Under the pieces are notes generated by a model. It was not told the origin of the DNA. It saw only the letters and a program-made list of their open reading frames with translations, and did no database searches. A DNA stretch of 64,000 nucleotides from positions 2,728,001 to 2,792,000 of the forward strand of contig NZ_CP033070.1 in the NCBI RefSeq assembly GCF_003669035.1, read 5' to 3'. Below, piece by piece: positions 28,403 to 37,947 of the stretch; the first letter of the stretch is position 1, and the number at the start of each line of letters is the position of its first letter. Source of the DNA: Chryseobacterium sp. 3008163 (lineage in GTDB: Bacteria > Bacteroidota > Bacteroidia > Flavobacteriales > Weeksellaceae). Made by a program: the position numbers and the translations under genes.

Positions 28403-30787
28403 TTAAGCGGTTTTTCGGAAATATTTGCGACCCAGGATCCAGGTCGAAAGTGTAGTAAATGAAATGACGGTGATGGAACTCAGTGGCATCAAAATGGCAG
28501 CAAATAATGGTGACATGTGACCGGTAACTGCAAAGCTCAAACCAACAATGTTGTAAAGAAAACTGATTACGAATGTCAATTTTACAATCGTCATTGATCC
28601 TTTGCAAACATTCAGGTAATTGTCTAATTGTGAGACTTTTTCACCGTTCATAATCACATCAGAAGATGGTGTAAAGCTGTTGGTGTCATCAGAAATGGCA
28701 ATTCCAACATTGCTTTGTTTTAGGGCTCCGGCATCGTTTAATCCGTCACCTAACATTGCGACTTTCATTCCGTTGTTTTGTAGGCTTTGGATGAAGTTTA
28801 ATTTGTCCTCGGGGCTTTGGTTAAATGCCATCGAGCTCACATTTGGGATGATAGCTTTTAGCTGACTTTCTTCTGAAGAATTATCTCCGCTTAAGATGAA
28901 AATCTTGTACTGAGCGATTTTTTTAAATAAATTTTTAAGGTTTTCTCGGTATTCATTTTTAAAGATAAACTTCCCGATAAACTCGTTATTCTTGCTGATG
29001 TAGACAGCGGTCTCCAGGTTTTTAGATTCCTGATTGTTGTATTTTGCGGAACCGATTTTATATAAATTGCCTCTTACGTTTGCTTCGTAACCTTTTCCTG
29101 AAATCTCAATAAATTGTTCAACCGGAAAATAATCATCATTAATTTCAATGAAATCGTACAGTGATTTTGAAAGCGGGTGGTTTGAATTCTTTAATAAAGT
29201 TTTGACATTCATTAAATCAAATTCCTGGATCTCAGGGCCTTCAAATTTGATGTTTGTCTTTTTTCTTTCGGTGATCGTTCCTGTTTTATCAAAAACGATG
29301 GCGTCTAATTTTGAAATTTTCTCAATCGTCAGCGTATCTTTTACATAAAATTTATTTCGACCCAAAATTCGCATGATGTGACCGAATGTAAACGGGGAAG
29401 ATAATGCCAATGCGCATGGACAAGCAATAATCAGAATCGCTGAAATCACCTGGAACATTTTTTCTAAATCAATAAATGACCAGTAAATTCCTGAAATAAC
29501 GGCAATTCCTAAAATGATAAACGTGAAATATTTACTGATGTCGTTGATCAGTGTATCTAATCCTGTTTCGTGTTTTTTGAAAGCTTCTTTATTCCAAAGC
29601 TGAGTTAGATAACTTTGGTCTACGTTTTTAATGACTTCTAATTCAAGAGAAGATCCGACTTGCTTTCCTCCGGCAAAAATTTTATCGCCAGGTTGCTTGC
29701 TGATACTTTCGCTTTCTCCGGTAATAAAACTGTTGTCGATGTTTCCTTCACCGTTAATCAAAACCGCATCCACCGGAATGATTTCCTGATTTCTAACTAG
29801 AATTCTGTCGCCAATTTTAATTTTAGAAAGCAAAATGTTTTGCTGTTTTCCACCGAAATCAACTTTGGTAACTGCAATCGGATAAAAAGATTTGTAATCT
29901 CTGTCGTAAGAAAGTGAACTGTACGTTCTTTTCTGGAACATTTTCCCTAGTAGCATAAAGAATAGAAGTCCACATAATGTGTCAAAATATCCCGGACCGT
30001 AATCAGTCATGATTTCATAAACACTTCGTCCGAATAACACGAAAATTCCCAAAACAATCGGAACATCAATATTGACGATTTTGTTTTTTAAACCATACCA
30101 AGCGGATTTATAATAATCTGAAGCTGAATAGAATACAACCGGAAGTGAAAGTAAAAACATTAGCACACGGAATAAACCTTTGTAATGTTCCATCCAAACG
30201 TCTTCGCCACCAATATATTCTGGAAAGGCCAAAAACATTCCGTTACCGAATGCAAAACCTGCAATCGCTAATTTTACTAAAAGAGATTTATCTAAATGAT
30301 CTTCGTTTTTGTCAGCAGTTTCTAAACTTATGGCTGGTTTGTAACCTAAATTAGTTAAAAAGTTAGCTAATTCGCTTAATTTTAAATCGTTATGGTTGAA
30401 TGAGATCTGTAAGTTCTTTCTTGTGAAATTGACCTGAGAATATTTAATATCTTTATGAAGCGTATGAAGACTTTCTAAAAGCCAGATACAAGAAGAGCAG
30501 TGAATCACCGGAATTTTAAATGTGACCAAACTTGTGTTTCCTTCTGAAAAATCAGTGATTTTTTCAAAAATTTCTGGCGTGTCGAGATAATCAAACTGTG
30601 AAGAATTTTCGTCGTTCGGGCGGATTCCTGCACGCTTATTTAATTCGTAGAAATTAGTTAGATTGTTGATATTCAGAATTTCGTAGACTGATTTGCAACC
30701 ATTGCAGCAAAAAATTTTCTCGTCAAAAGGAATTCTCTCCTTTTCTATGTCTTGTCCACAATGAAAACAGTTCTCGCTCACCTTCAT
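28403..30787 (-). CDS. ccoI: Copper-transporting P1B-type ATPase CcoI/FixI
   Basis: A 794-residue pump. N-terminus: a Cys-rich metal-binding domain (CFHCGQ and FCCNGCKSVYE) followed by an HMA-like domain with CSSC near residue 97. Then six to eight helices, TGESESISKQPGD in the actuator domain, the CPC ion path (IIACPCALALSSP near residue 455), the phosphorylation motif DKTGTITE and the hinge GDGLNDAGAL. In cbb3 clusters this pump exports Cu(I) for the oxidase. It is the first gene of the cluster and is transcribed away from the Crp/Fnr gene. Confidence 0.94.
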   Translation of the reverse strand: MKVSENCFHCGQDIEKERIPFDEKIFCCNGCKSVYEILNINNLTNFYELNKRAGIRPNDENSSQFDYLDTPEIFEKITDFSEGNTSLVTFKIPVIHCSSCIWLLESLHTLHKDIKYSQVNFTRKNLQISFNHNDLKLSELANFLTNLGYKPAISLETADKNEDHLDKSLLVKLAIAGFAFGNGMFLAFPEYIGGEDVWMEHYKGLFRVLMFLLSLPVVFYSASDYYKSAWYGLKNKIVNIDVPIVLGIFVLFGRSVYEIMTDYGPGYFDTLCGLLFFMLLGKMFQKRTYSSLSYDRDYKSFYPIAVTKVDFGGKQQNILLSKIKIGDRILVRNQEIIPVDAVLINGEGNIDNSFITGESESISKQPGDKIFAGGKQVGSSLELEVIKNVDQSYLTQLWNKEAFKKHETGLDTLINDISKYFTFIILGIAVISGIYWSFIDLEKMFQVISAILIIACPCALALSSPFTFGHIMRILGRNKFYVKDTLTIEKISKLDAIVFDKTGTITERKKTNIKFEGPEIQEFDLMNVKTLLKNSNHPLSKSLYDFIEINDDYFPVEQFIEISGKGYEANVRGNLYKIGSAKYNNQESKNLETAVYISKNNEFIGKFIFKNEYRENLKNLFKKIAQYKIFILSGDNSSEESQLKAIIPNVSSMAFNQSPEDKLNFIQSLQNNGMKVAMLGDGLNDAGALKQSNVGIAISDDTNSFTPSSDVIMNGEKVSQLDNYLNVCKGSMTIVKLTFVISFLYNIVGLSFAVTGHMSPLFAAILMPLSSITVISFTTLSTWILGRKYFRKTA

Positions 30788-30820
30788 AAATTATTGACTG
30801 ACAAAATTATAACAATTTTT

Positions 30821-30851
30821 TTGTTTATCGAGTTTAAATGTTCTATTTTTG
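30821..30851 (+). promoter_or_regulatory. Promoter of the Crp/Fnr regulator gene
   Basis: TTG at 30821-30823 and TATTTTTG at 30844-30851, 20 bases apart, match the Bacteroidota -33 and -7 elements. The predicted transcript start lies after the upstream ATG at 30838 and before the ATG at 30871, which decides in favour of the latter. Confidence 0.65.
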
Positions 30852-30870
30852 TGATAAATGTCATATTAAA

Positions 30871-31584
30871 ATGTCGCAGGAACAACAGATTGCTATTGAA
30901 GAAAGATTTGCCAGGGTTTTTAACGATAAATCCTTCAAAGAAAGGCTTTCCAATACTGATTTTGAAAGATACTTAGGTGCAAAAAAGAAGATGAGTTTTC
31001 AGAAACACGACATCATTTTTGATGATGGTGAAATTCCGAAAGGAGTTTATTTTTTGGAAAAAGGAGCTGCAAAATTGTCGAAGTCTGGTTCTTTTGGGAA
31101 AGATCAGATTTTAAGATTTATAAAAGAGGGTGATATCATCGGATATCGTGCTTTGCTTTGTGGTGAAAACTTTCAAGCTAAAGCAGAGGCGATGACTGAT
31201 GTAGAATGCACTTTTTTACCTGCAGATGTTTTTATGGATCTTCTTGAGGTTGATCCTCAGCTGTCATTCATCATGCTTCAAAAAATAGCCTATGAGTTGG
31301 GAGAATCTTCAAACACCATTACATTTTTAGCTCAAAAAACAGTTAGAGAAAGATTGGCGGAGATTTTAATTCTTTTAGAGCAAAAATTAGGTACAGATCC
31401 TGAAGGTTTCATCAAAATCTCATTAACAAGAGAAGAGATAGCAAACATTATCGGTACTGCAACAGAAAGTGCCATCCGATTGATTTCTGAATTTAAAGGA
31501 GATCAGCTCATAGAAGTAGACGGAAGAAACATTAAAATTCTCAATCACGATAAACTCATGAAACTCGGTCACGTAGTTTTATAA
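30871..31584 (+). CDS. Crp/Fnr family transcriptional regulator
   Basis: A 237-residue regulator: an N-terminal cyclic-nucleotide-fold sensor domain (IPKGVYFLEKGAAKLS, FIKEGDIIGYRALLCGE), a dimer helix, and a C-terminal winged helix (LTREEIANIIGTATESAIRLISEFK). An ATG at 30838 would add eleven residues with a CDKC pair, but the promoter overlaps that segment, so ATG 30871 is chosen. Without it the classical N-terminal cysteines of oxygen-sensing Fnr are missing. Divergent position beside ccoI suggests it controls the cbb3 genes, possibly at 28343-28356. A hairpin terminator follows. Confidence 0.88.
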   Translation: MSQEQQIAIEERFARVFNDKSFKERLSNTDFERYLGAKKKMSFQKHDIIFDDGEIPKGVYFLEKGAAKLSKSGSFGKDQILRFIKEGDIIGYRALLCGENFQAKAEAMTDVECTFLPADVFMDLLEVDPQLSFIMLQKIAYELGESSNTITFLAQKTVRERLAEILILLEQKLGTDPEGFIKISLTREEIANIIGTATESAIRLISEFKGDQLIEVDGRNIKILNHDKLMKLGHVVL

Positions 31585-31597
31585 TCATTCAATATAC

Positions 31598-31620
31598 AAG
31601 TCGGCGGAAGCCGACTTTTT
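31598..31620 (+). terminator. Terminator after the Crp/Fnr gene
   Basis: AAGTCGGC stem, GGAA tetraloop, GCCGACTT and a T run; 14 bases after the stop codon. Confidence 0.88.
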
Positions 31621-31643
31621 AACTTATAAACAATACATATATT

Positions 31644-32459
31644 ATGTCTGTTCATTCTGAAATCAAAAGAGTTACCACTGAAACCTTACGAAAAATGAAA
31701 TTCGATAAGGAGAAAATAACCATGCTTACCGCTTACGATTTTACCACTGCGAAAATGGTAGATGCCGGCGGAATTGATGCCGTGCTCATTGGCGATTCGG
31801 CAGCTAATGTTATGGCGGGTTTTGAAACTACATTGCCTATTACTTTAGATCAAATGATTTATCATACTCAAAGTGTTGTGCGTGGAATAGACAGAGCTTT
31901 GATTGTGGCTGATCTTCCTTTCGGAACTTACCAAAGTAATCCTGATAAAGCATTGGAATCATCAGTAAGAATGATGAAAGAGGGTGGTGCTCACGCCATA
32001 AAAATTGAAGGTGGAAAAGAAATTTCAAAATCTATAAAGAAAATCATCAATGCCGGAATTCCTGTAATGGGACATTTGGGATTGACACCGCAGTCTATTT
32101 ATCAATTCGGAACTTATAAAGTGAGAGCGAAAGATGAAGAAGAGGCTGAAAAATTGATTAGTGATGCAAAGCTTTTGGAAGAATTAGGCTGTTTTTCTAT
32201 TGTTTTAGAAAAAATTCCTGCAGATTTGGCTAAAAAAGTTTCAGAAAGCATTACGATCCCAACTATTGGAATTGGGGCGGGTCCTGACTGTGACGGGCAG
32301 GTTTTGGTATATCATGATATGGTAGGAATGAACAAAGGTTTTTCACCAAAATTCTTAAGAAGATATTTAGATTTATATACAGAAATCACCGGAGCTGTGG
32401 CACAATACGTGAAAGATGTGAAAAGTGCTGATTTCCCTAATGAAAAAGAAAGTTACTAA
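31644..32459 (+). CDS. panB: 3-methyl-2-oxobutanoate hydroxymethyltransferase
   Basis: Transfers a hydroxymethyl group from methylene-tetrahydrofolate to 2-oxoisovalerate to give ketopantoate, the first step of pantothenate and CoA synthesis. The 271 residues are standard. Visible landmarks are [30 protein letters not shown] (split here by memory as the metal and substrate site), [28 protein letters not shown] and [20 protein letters not shown]. The fold is a TIM barrel binding Mg. The stop overlaps the next ATG by one base (taATG), so the three genes to 33471 are probably one operon. Confidence 0.97.
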   Translation: MSVHSEIKRVTTETLRKMKFDKEKITMLTAYDFTTAKMVDAGGIDAVLIGDSAANVMAGFETTLPITLDQMIYHTQSVVRGIDRALIVADLPFGTYQSNPDKALESSVRMMKEGGAHAIKIEGGKEISKSIKKIINAGIPVMGHLGLTPQSIYQFGTYKVRAKDEEEAEKLISDAKLLEELGCFSIVLEKIPADLAKKVSESITIPTIGIGAGPDCDGQVLVYHDMVGMNKGFSPKFLRRYLDLYTEITGAVAQYVKDVKSADFPNEKESY

Positions 32460-32785
32460 TGAGAAATAATTTACAAATGGCACAGGGGATTATCTCTGTG
32501 TTGGCAATACTTTGTCTGGTTATTGGATGGTTTGGAATGTTTTCGCCGGAAGTCAACGAGATCATTTCAAGAAAATTATTTTATCTTTTAATAGGGTTGA
32601 GTTTTGTTTTGCAGGCTCCATTGCTTTCTAATGCGAAATTTACATATCCTATGTACGGAGCGGCTGCATTATGTATTATCGGAGCTTTTCTTCCCGTAGA
32701 ATCTGATTTTTCATTTATAAAAACAGTTGGTTTGCTTGGTGGAGTGATTATTTCGTTTACCAATAGATCTGTGAACCGTCAGTAA
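32459..32785 (+). CDS. Small membrane protein of unknown function
   Basis: A 108-residue protein with three or four hydrophobic helices (GIISVLAILCLVIGWFGMF, LFYLLIGLSFVLQAP, MYGAAALCIIGAFLPV, VGLLGGVIISF). No domain recognised. It is coupled to panB by the one-base overlap and lies two bases before the pseudouridine synthase gene. Conservation of this position would be the main clue to function, which is unknown. Confidence 0.7.
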   Translation: MRNNLQMAQGIISVLAILCLVIGWFGMFSPEVNEIISRKLFYLLIGLSFVLQAPLLSNAKFTYPMYGAAALCIIGAFLPVESDFSFIKTVGLLGGVIISFTNRSVNRQ

Positions 32786-32787
32786 TT

Positions 32788-33471
32788 ATGAAGGAACAAA
32801 TCGTTTATGAGGATAACCACCTTTTGGTCATCAATAAAAAAGTTGGGCAATTAGTACAAGGCGACAAAACTGGAGATGAGTCTCTGCTGGATTCCATTAA
32901 AAATTATATTAAAATAAGAGATAACAAGCCTGGAAATGTTTTTCTGGGCTTGGTTCATCGTATCGACAGGCCGACTTCGGGTTTGGTAATTTATGCTAAA
33001 ACTTCAAAGGCACTTTCCCGTTTAACGCAAATGGTTAAAAACAGAGAGGTCAAAAAAACATATTGGGCGGTTGTTCCTAAAGAAATGATTCCTCAAACCC
33101 AAAGATTGGTTCATTATCTACAGAAGAACGAGAAAAATAACAAAGCAATTGTTTTTACCAAAGTGACTGATGGCGCAAAGGAAGCAATTCTTACTTATAA
33201 CATTATAAAGACTTTAGATAATTATCATCTTTTGGAAATTGATCTTGAAACCGGAAGGCATCATCAGATTCGTGCTCAGTTATCAAAAACAGGAGTTCCG
33301 ATTAAAGGTGATTTAAAATATGGTTCGCCACGTTCAAATCCTGATGGCGGAATAAATTTACACGCAAGAAAATTGGAATTTGTACATCCGGTTACTAAGG
33401 AAAATATTGAAATTATTGCTCCGGTTCCACAGAATGATACGATTTGGAGAGCTTGTGAGAATTCAATATAG
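32788..33471 (+). CDS. RluA-family pseudouridine synthase
   Basis: Converts specific uridines in rRNA or tRNA to pseudouridine. The 227-residue protein has the family active-site motif HRIDRPTSGLVIYAK near residue 60, where the Asp is catalytic (usually HRLDxxTSG), and later LLEIDLETGRHHQIRAQL and HARKLEFVHPVT. It lacks an S4 domain, as in the short RluA/TruC-like branch. The exact target base is not predictable. It is the last gene of the panB group. Confidence 0.9.
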   Translation: MKEQIVYEDNHLLVINKKVGQLVQGDKTGDESLLDSIKNYIKIRDNKPGNVFLGLVHRIDRPTSGLVIYAKTSKALSRLTQMVKNREVKKTYWAVVPKEMIPQTQRLVHYLQKNEKNNKAIVFTKVTDGAKEAILTYNIIKTLDNYHLLEIDLETGRHHQIRAQLSKTGVPIKGDLKYGSPRSNPDGGINLHARKLEFVHPVTKENIEIIAPVPQNDTIWRACENSI

Positions 33472-33586
33472 TGGGATTAATTAAGTTTCAAAATCAATTA
33501 ATAGTCATAATGTCTATTAATATTTTAATTATTTCTCAATGTTTTATTGTTTTTTTTAAATATAATTTAAGTTATGTAAAAAATAG

Positions 33587-33594
33587 TATATTTG
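33587..33594 (+). promoter_or_regulatory. -7 promoter box (TATATTTG) of the T9SS adhesin-like gene
   Basis: Fits TAnnTTTG, 23 bases before the ATG at 33618, inside a very AT-rich intergenic region. No clear -33 element at the usual distance. Confidence 0.5.
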
Positions 33595-33617
33595 TTTTAA
33601 TCTAAATTGAAACAAAT

Positions 33618-35693
33618 ATGAAGCAGTTTTACCAAAGTCTTTTTCTTAAAAGGAAATCAACGAAAAATTATCTGAAAAATGCCTTCGCAGGTCTGGCATT
33701 TTTGTTTGCAGGTTACAATACTGTAAATGCTCAAGTAAGTGCTTACAGCTTTGCACGGTCTTCTGGAACCTTTACACCTATTACGGGTACGGTTTTAGGG
33801 ACTGCAACAGGAAATACTTCTGCCACAAATCTTAATAGTGAGGTTTATCCTATCACAATACCGTTTGGCTTTAATTTTAATGATGTTTCATATACATCAC
33901 TTAATGTTTCCTCGAACGGTTTTGTTACTTTCGGCACAACACCACCTCTTACAAGTACTACAACACCCATATCTGGAACTGTTGCTTACGCTGGTGCTGT
34001 GTCTGCTTTTGGCAGGGATCTTGTCAGTCTTTTTGATATAGCTGGAGTTACAGGAAATATCAGTTGGGATGTTGTTGGTACAACTCCTAATAGAGAGGTT
34101 GTTATACAATGGAAAGATTTCAGACCAACGAATACTACAAGCACTACCGCTGCGTATGCTTTTTCATTTCAAATTCGCTTGGAAGAAACTACGAATGTTA
34201 TTAGGATGATGTACACTAATGGCTCTTATTTGGCGGGTACTACATCTTATGCATCTACTGCACAGATAGGCTTGCGAGGTAGTACTAATGCAGATTTTAA
34301 TAACAGAATCAATGCTACAACATTAGAGTTTATAAATTCTACTGCTGGTACAGCAAATAGCAGTACACAAAGTTTTAGCACAACTAATGTAATTCCAGGG
34401 ATGCCTACCACTGGTTTAACTTATACTTGGACTCCGCCTACGTGTTATTCACCTTCTGGATTAGCACTTGTAAGCACAACAGCAAATACTGCGAATACAT
34501 CTTGGAATGCAACTTCTTCTCCTCCAGGTAATGGTTATGAGGTTTATTACAGTACATCAAGTACAGTTCCGACCTCTTCAACAGTTCCACAATTGCAAAA
34601 TATCACTACAACTTCCACTACTATACCTTCATTATTACCTTCAACGATTTATTATGTTTGGGTGAGATCAAACTGTGGTGCAGGTAATGTGAGTGTATGG
34701 TCTTTGCAGCCATTAGTTATGATTACACAATGTCAACCACCTGCGCTAATTTCTACTGCTGGATCAACGGTTTGTCCTAATCAAACTGCAACCTTATCAG
34801 CTACTACAGTTAGTGGTGCAATATTAACTTGGTATGATGCAGCAACTGTGGGTAATATTTTAACAACAGGCACTACTTATACAACGCCTTCATTATCTGC
34901 AACTACTAACTATTGGGTAGCAGCAGCTTCTGTGGGATCAGATCAATTTGTTGGAAAAGATACTCCTACTGCAACAACAGGAAATTCTACTTTTACAAAT
35001 TATGGTTTGGTTTTCGATGCATACGGCCCGATGACGATTAAAGAAGTTGATGTATATCCCATGCATGCTACCAATACCACGGGTACAGTGACTATCAATT
35101 TAAAAAATTCAGCAGGGACAGTTTTAGCAAGTCAAGTTGCTAATGTAAATGTTTCTGTAGCGGGTGTCTTGAATACGATAACATTAAATTTTGATGTTCC
35201 TTCAGCGGGTAACGATTATCGCTTGGTGGTCGATGCGGCTTCGGGAATTAGTAATTTAAGAAGAGAAATTAGTAGTGGTTTTGCATATCCTTATACATTA
35301 CCGGGTGTATGTAGTATTACTGCTGCAAGCTTTGGAGTAAATCCTAGTGCGAGTTACTATTACTATCTTTATAATTGGAAAGTTGCTGGAAAATGCGAAT
35401 CTGCAAGAACATTGGTTACAGCTACGGTAGATACAAATTGTCTATCGACCTCAGAAACTACTAAGAAAGATGCAATAAAAGTATATCCAAACCCATTCTC
35501 AGAAGTGGTAAATATTAATAAACCAGAATTAGTGAAAATGATACAAGTTTCAGATCTTTCTGGTAAATTGATTAAGACAATCAATCAGCCAGAATCTGTA
35601 ATAAGATTAAATGATCTTTCTGCGGGAATGTATTTACTGCAACTTGATATGAAAGATGGTTCTAAGCAAACCATTAAGGTAATTAAGAAATAA
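33618..35693 (+). CDS. T9SS-exported fibronectin/Ig-like domain protein
   Basis: A 691-residue Ser/Thr-rich exported protein. Order: a long signal peptide with a charged lead and hydrophobic core (NAFAGLAFLFAGYNTVNAQ); an N-terminal beta domain (YPITIPFGFNFNDVSYTSLNV); a fibronectin type III-like domain (TANTSWNATSSPPGNGYEVYYS); an Ig-like segment (TVCPNQTATLSATTVSGAILTWYD); another beta domain; and a C-terminal type A sorting domain (IKVYPNPFSEVVNI ... LSAGMYLLQLDMKDG). It is secreted or anchored on the cell surface by T9SS. Function unknown; adhesion is plausible. It has its own promoter-like box and terminator. Confidence 0.85.
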   Translation: MKQFYQSLFLKRKSTKNYLKNAFAGLAFLFAGYNTVNAQVSAYSFARSSGTFTPITGTVLGTATGNTSATNLNSEVYPITIPFGFNFNDVSYTSLNVSSNGFVTFGTTPPLTSTTTPISGTVAYAGAVSAFGRDLVSLFDIAGVTGNISWDVVGTTPNREVVIQWKDFRPTNTTSTTAAYAFSFQIRLEETTNVIRMMYTNGSYLAGTTSYASTAQIGLRGSTNADFNNRINATTLEFINSTAGTANSSTQSFSTTNVIPGMPTTGLTYTWTPPTCYSPSGLALVSTTANTANTSWNATSSPPGNGYEVYYSTSSTVPTSSTVPQLQNITTTSTTIPSLLPSTIYYVWVRSNCGAGNVSVWSLQPLVMITQCQPPALISTAGSTVCPNQTATLSATTVSGAILTWYDAATVGNILTTGTTYTTPSLSATTNYWVAAASVGSDQFVGKDTPTATTGNSTFTNYGLVFDAYGPMTIKEVDVYPMHATNTTGTVTINLKNSAGTVLASQVANVNVSVAGVLNTITLNFDVPSAGNDYRLVVDAASGISNLRREISSGFAYPYTLPGVCSITAASFGVNPSASYYYYLYNWKVAGKCESARTLVTATVDTNCLSTSETTKKDAIKVYPNPFSEVVNINKPELVKMIQVSDLSGKLIKTINQPESVIRLNDLSAGMYLLQLDMKDGSKQTIKVIKK

Positions 35694-35716
35694 TACTTTA
35701 ACCATCAAATAAAAAC

Positions 35717-35740
35717 CGGCTCTAAATATTTTTAGAGCCG
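35717..35740. terminator. Bidirectional terminator between convergent genes
   Basis: CGGCTCTAAA and its exact complement TTTAGAGCCG around a TATT loop, with A residues before and T residues after. It serves the plus-strand T9SS gene and the minus-strand outer-membrane protein gene. Confidence 0.85.
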
Positions 35741-35757
35741 ATTTCTTTTTATCTATC

Positions 35758-37881
35758 TTATTGTTGCAAGATTCCACCTGTGTTTTCACTTTGGGTGGTT
35801 TGTTTGATCATGTTCGGATCTTCTTTCGCCAATTTGTTTTTGGTTGGAATTTTATAATTTACGGTGATTCCGAAACTTCGGCTGTCGAATTTGTTTGATG
35901 TAAAGACTTTCCCTCCTGAAGAATTTGCTACAATGACACTTTTATTCTGATTAAAAATATCTCTAGCGTAGAGCGAAAGATTAAGACGATCCGCCATGAA
36001 CTTTTTTGATACAGTTAAATCAAAAGCATTATTCAAAGGTTTCTCAATTTGAAAATAATAGAAATTTCCTCCCTTGGGTATCACGTTATAATTTGCCTGA
36101 AGTCTGATGTCTTTTGGGAGAATAAACTGTCCCATTAAACTGAAAACCCAGAAACCTTTTGATTTAATATCCGGCATTTCCTGAATCTGATAACCTGCAT
36201 AAACATATAATAAGTTCATTTTATCAGGATTTACATTAAATTTCATCAGCTCGCTGAAAGGCGTTGTGAAAAGCATAAACGGAATCGGCATTCCGAAATT
36301 GAAATTGTGTGTTCTGATGCTGTTAACCTGTACCTGTTCGTTTCTGATTAAATTACCTTCCCTCGAAACTTTCTGAACAATCTGATTTTTCACCCAACTT
36401 GTGTTATAGCCAATGTAGGCATAATCAAATGCACTGATTTTGATTTCCGCATTGTCAAAAATTGTTGGCTGTAGATTGGGGTTACCAGTTGATGTAAGTG
36501 TTTCTGTTGTGAGTGTATTGTTATTAGGGTTTAAGAGCGAAACACTTGGCAGGCTGATTTTTTTGTTATAGTTTAAATTAATGAAAAGTTGTTTCATTAA
36601 ATTATACTGCACACTTGCATTTGGAAAAACTTTAAATTTTTTGAATGGATTTAAATTACTTTCATTTAAAATACCTTTATTATCATAGAAGCGTGTAATT
36701 CCTGTGATATCATAATTTTCGGCTCTTGCTCCGGCAATGAAATCAAACTTCTTTAAAGTTGCCTGAAATTCTAAGTACGCAGAAGTAGTCTGTCTTGTGT
36801 AATCGAGATTCACCAAATTTCCATCTTTCGTTTCAAAATTTTGCTGGTCAAATAAACCTCCGAAACTTACCTTTCCTTCATCTAAAATTTTCAAAGGTTG
36901 AGAATAATCAACTCGGAAATTATATAGATTGAATAAAGAAGAGTTGTTTAATGATTTATCTCCAAATTGATTAAACTCTGAATCGCTGTTGGTATAAATT
37001 GCTTTAAAATCAAGCTTTTTATTTTTATCCTCAAATTTTTTCTGATACGTAGCAGCAACTTCTTGTCTTAACCCTTTAGAATCACTTCCAAAATTAGATG
37101 TTGAAGTACCATTTAAAAAGTAATCAGTCGTAATATCTGCGCCTCCGTTGTTGTGATTGATGTCATAGTTCAATAGCAATCTGTCTTTTCCAAGCTCAAA
37201 AGTAAAAGCAGAATTCATATAATAGGTTCTTCCCAAAGAATTAGAGTGATTTCTGGTAAGCGCATCAAACTCAGAAAGAGATAAACTTTCTCTGTAATAC
37301 TGACCCAGATTGACCTGCCATCCGAACCATTTATTTCTTGAATTTAATGCGATTGAATTATTAAACCTACTTCTGTATTTATCATAGCTCGAAAAACGGT
37401 AGCCTCCGTTATAAACTGCAGTCAGGTAGTTTTTAGCAGATTTACTTGTGATAATGTTTAAAATAGCACCTCCAGAAGTTGCAGGAAACTCTGCGCCGGG
37501 TTGGGTGATGATTTCAATTCTGTCAACCGAATTTGCGGGCATTCCTTCCAGAAAAGCATTCAGTTCATTACTTGAAATGTTCAAAGGTCTTCCATCCATG
37601 TAAACATCCAATGGTTTCCCTTGATACATCATTCCTACCATGTCGGATACCACCAAACCTGGAAGTTTTTTTACACCTTCCATTAAAGAGCCAGAGTTTA
37701 AGCTTGGCTGTTCTGAAAAATCAAAAATAGTACGGTCGGCTTTTTGCTCAACGGCTTTTTTAGTTTTGGTAATGACAACGCCTTTGATTTCTTTTTCCTT
37801 GGTTTCTTTGTTATCTTTCGTTTCCTGAGCGAAACCTAAAACTGAACCTAAAATTGAGAGAGTAAGTAATGTTTTCTTCAT
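35758..37881 (-). CDS. TonB-receptor-like outer-membrane beta-barrel protein
   Basis: A 707-residue outer-membrane protein with a signal peptide (MKKTLLTLSILGSVLGFAQ). A plug-like domain follows: GSLMEGVKKLPGLVVSDM, DVYMDGRPLNISSNEL, VDRIEIITQPGAEFPATSGG and AILNIITSKS. The barrel has many alternating aromatic strands and ends in YKIPTKNKLAKEDPNM and a polar tail, not the usual terminal aromatic residue. The N-terminal carboxypeptidase-like domain of the OMP_b-brl_3 family is short or missing. The ligand is unknown. It is transcribed alone between a terminator and a gap of 66 bases to the next gene on the same strand. Confidence 0.85.
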   Translation of the reverse strand: MKKTLLTLSILGSVLGFAQETKDNKETKEKEIKGVVITKTKKAVEQKADRTIFDFSEQPSLNSGSLMEGVKKLPGLVVSDMVGMMYQGKPLDVYMDGRPLNISSNELNAFLEGMPANSVDRIEIITQPGAEFPATSGGAILNIITSKSAKNYLTAVYNGGYRFSSYDKYRSRFNNSIALNSRNKWFGWQVNLGQYYRESLSLSEFDALTRNHSNSLGRTYYMNSAFTFELGKDRLLLNYDINHNNGGADITTDYFLNGTSTSNFGSDSKGLRQEVAATYQKKFEDKNKKLDFKAIYTNSDSEFNQFGDKSLNNSSLFNLYNFRVDYSQPLKILDEGKVSFGGLFDQQNFETKDGNLVNLDYTRQTTSAYLEFQATLKKFDFIAGARAENYDITGITRFYDNKGILNESNLNPFKKFKVFPNASVQYNLMKQLFINLNYNKKISLPSVSLLNPNNNTLTTETLTSTGNPNLQPTIFDNAEIKISAFDYAYIGYNTSWVKNQIVQKVSREGNLIRNEQVQVNSIRTHNFNFGMPIPFMLFTTPFSELMKFNVNPDKMNLLYVYAGYQIQEMPDIKSKGFWVFSLMGQFILPKDIRLQANYNVIPKGGNFYYFQIEKPLNNAFDLTVSKKFMADRLNLSLYARDIFNQNKSVIVANSSGGKVFTSNKFDSRSFGITVNYKIPTKNKLAKEDPNMIKQTTQSENTGGILQQ

Positions 37882-37947
37882 AATGTGAGTAAATCTATTC
37901 TGTTAGACGAAGAAAAATCTGATTTGTTACAAAACTTACTCTACACT

